Below are positions 5,262 to 5,300 of a stretch of DNA of 5,300 nt, piece after piece. A program made the translations under genes and the position numbers. The stretch's first letter is position 1. Every line of letters begins with the position of its first letter. The DNA comes from NORP181 sp047623555 (GTDB lineage Bacteria > Pseudomonadota > Alphaproteobacteria > Rhodobacterales > Rhodobacteraceae). The notes under the pieces are model-generated. The model ran no database searches and had not been told where the DNA came from. It saw only the letters and a list, made by a program, of their open reading frames with translations. The stretch spans positions 1 through 5,300 of the forward strand of contig JBLHMP010000135.1 in the NCBI GenBank assembly GCA_047623555.1. Reading direction: 5' to 3'.

Positions 5262-5300
5262 ATGCAAGTTACCACAATCGGCCTTGATCTGGCCAAGAAC
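5262..5300 (+). CDS. IS110-family transposase (DEDD recombinase), N-terminal start only
   Basis: Thirteen codons, MQVTTIGLDLAKN, are visible before the window ends. This is the characteristic start of IS110/IS1111-family transposases, where the D in GLD(L/V)AK is the first acid of the RuvC-like DEDD active site. The ATG at 5262 is preceded by GAGAGGAG (5247-5254) at 7-nt spacing, a strong ribosome binding site. In the family the protein works with a bridge RNA to recombine the element into specific target sites without target duplication. It is transcribed opposite to the Omp85 gene that the element interrupts. Nothing can be said about its integrity downstream. Confidence 0.85.
   Translation, partial: MQVTTIGLDLAKN

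Larger units (their letters stand above)
5179..5300 (+). mobile_element. IS110-family insertion sequence, left end
   Basis: The Omp85 reading frame loses its character near 5178, and from there on the plus strand carries an 83-bp non-coding leader followed by an IS110-type transposase start. The exact boundary is an estimate. It is set at the outer edge of the inverted-repeat arm 5179-5194, which pairs with 5250-5261. IS110-family elements lack conventional terminal inverted repeats and carry a bridge RNA in a non-coding end. In the IS1111 subgroup that RNA is usually in the right end, outside this window, and this short leader fits that subgroup. The element runs off the right edge, so completeness is unknown. 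Confidence 0.75.

Overview
The window looks like a piece of an alphaproteobacterial chromosome, most likely Rhodobacteraceae (Roseobacter/Rhodobacter type). The evidence is moderately high GC, a small-type PurL with the wording typical of that group, and a BolA-Grx4 gene pair. The assignment comes from remembered protein families, not a database search. No new biological system is evident. The core is ordinary housekeeping DNA bracketed by mobile-element debris.

Layout from left to right: (1) 1-157 holds an internal fragment of an IS30-family transposase on the minus strand, cut off at its upstream side by a double stop. (2) 158-540 has no supported gene. It contains a 16-bp perfect palindrome, a 15-bp direct repeat and small hairpins, and reads like a relic or junction zone. 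(3) 541-580 is a convincing intrinsic terminator for the leftward gene cluster. (4) 606-1966 carries, in minus-strand transcription order, an AllA-type ureidoglycolate lyase family gene, bolA and grxD. (5) 1967-2101 is the purL-allA gap, with an intrinsic terminator that shares one arm with a competing, stronger hairpin. (6) 2102-4261 is purL, complete. (7) 4348-~5178 is the C-terminal part of an Omp85-type outer-membrane barrel gene, minus strand. (8) From about 5179 to the right edge is the left end of an IS110-family element, whose transposase starts at 5262 on the plus strand and has cut the Omp85 gene.

How the genes fit together: Grx4 (CGFS monothiol glutaredoxin) and BolA are known partners that share a [2Fe-2S] cluster, so their adjacency makes functional sense. 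PurL performs the fourth step of de novo purine synthesis with PurS and PurQ, which are not in this window. The AllA-like gene belongs to a purine-catabolism family, but no other allantoin gene is present, so its real substrate is open. The most interesting sequence-level observation is in the IS110 left end. An inverted repeat there could hide the transposase ribosome binding site in transcripts entering from outside, while transcripts from the element's own -10 box would escape this. The presence of IS sequence at both edges also raises the possibility that the window is a contig broken at repeats.
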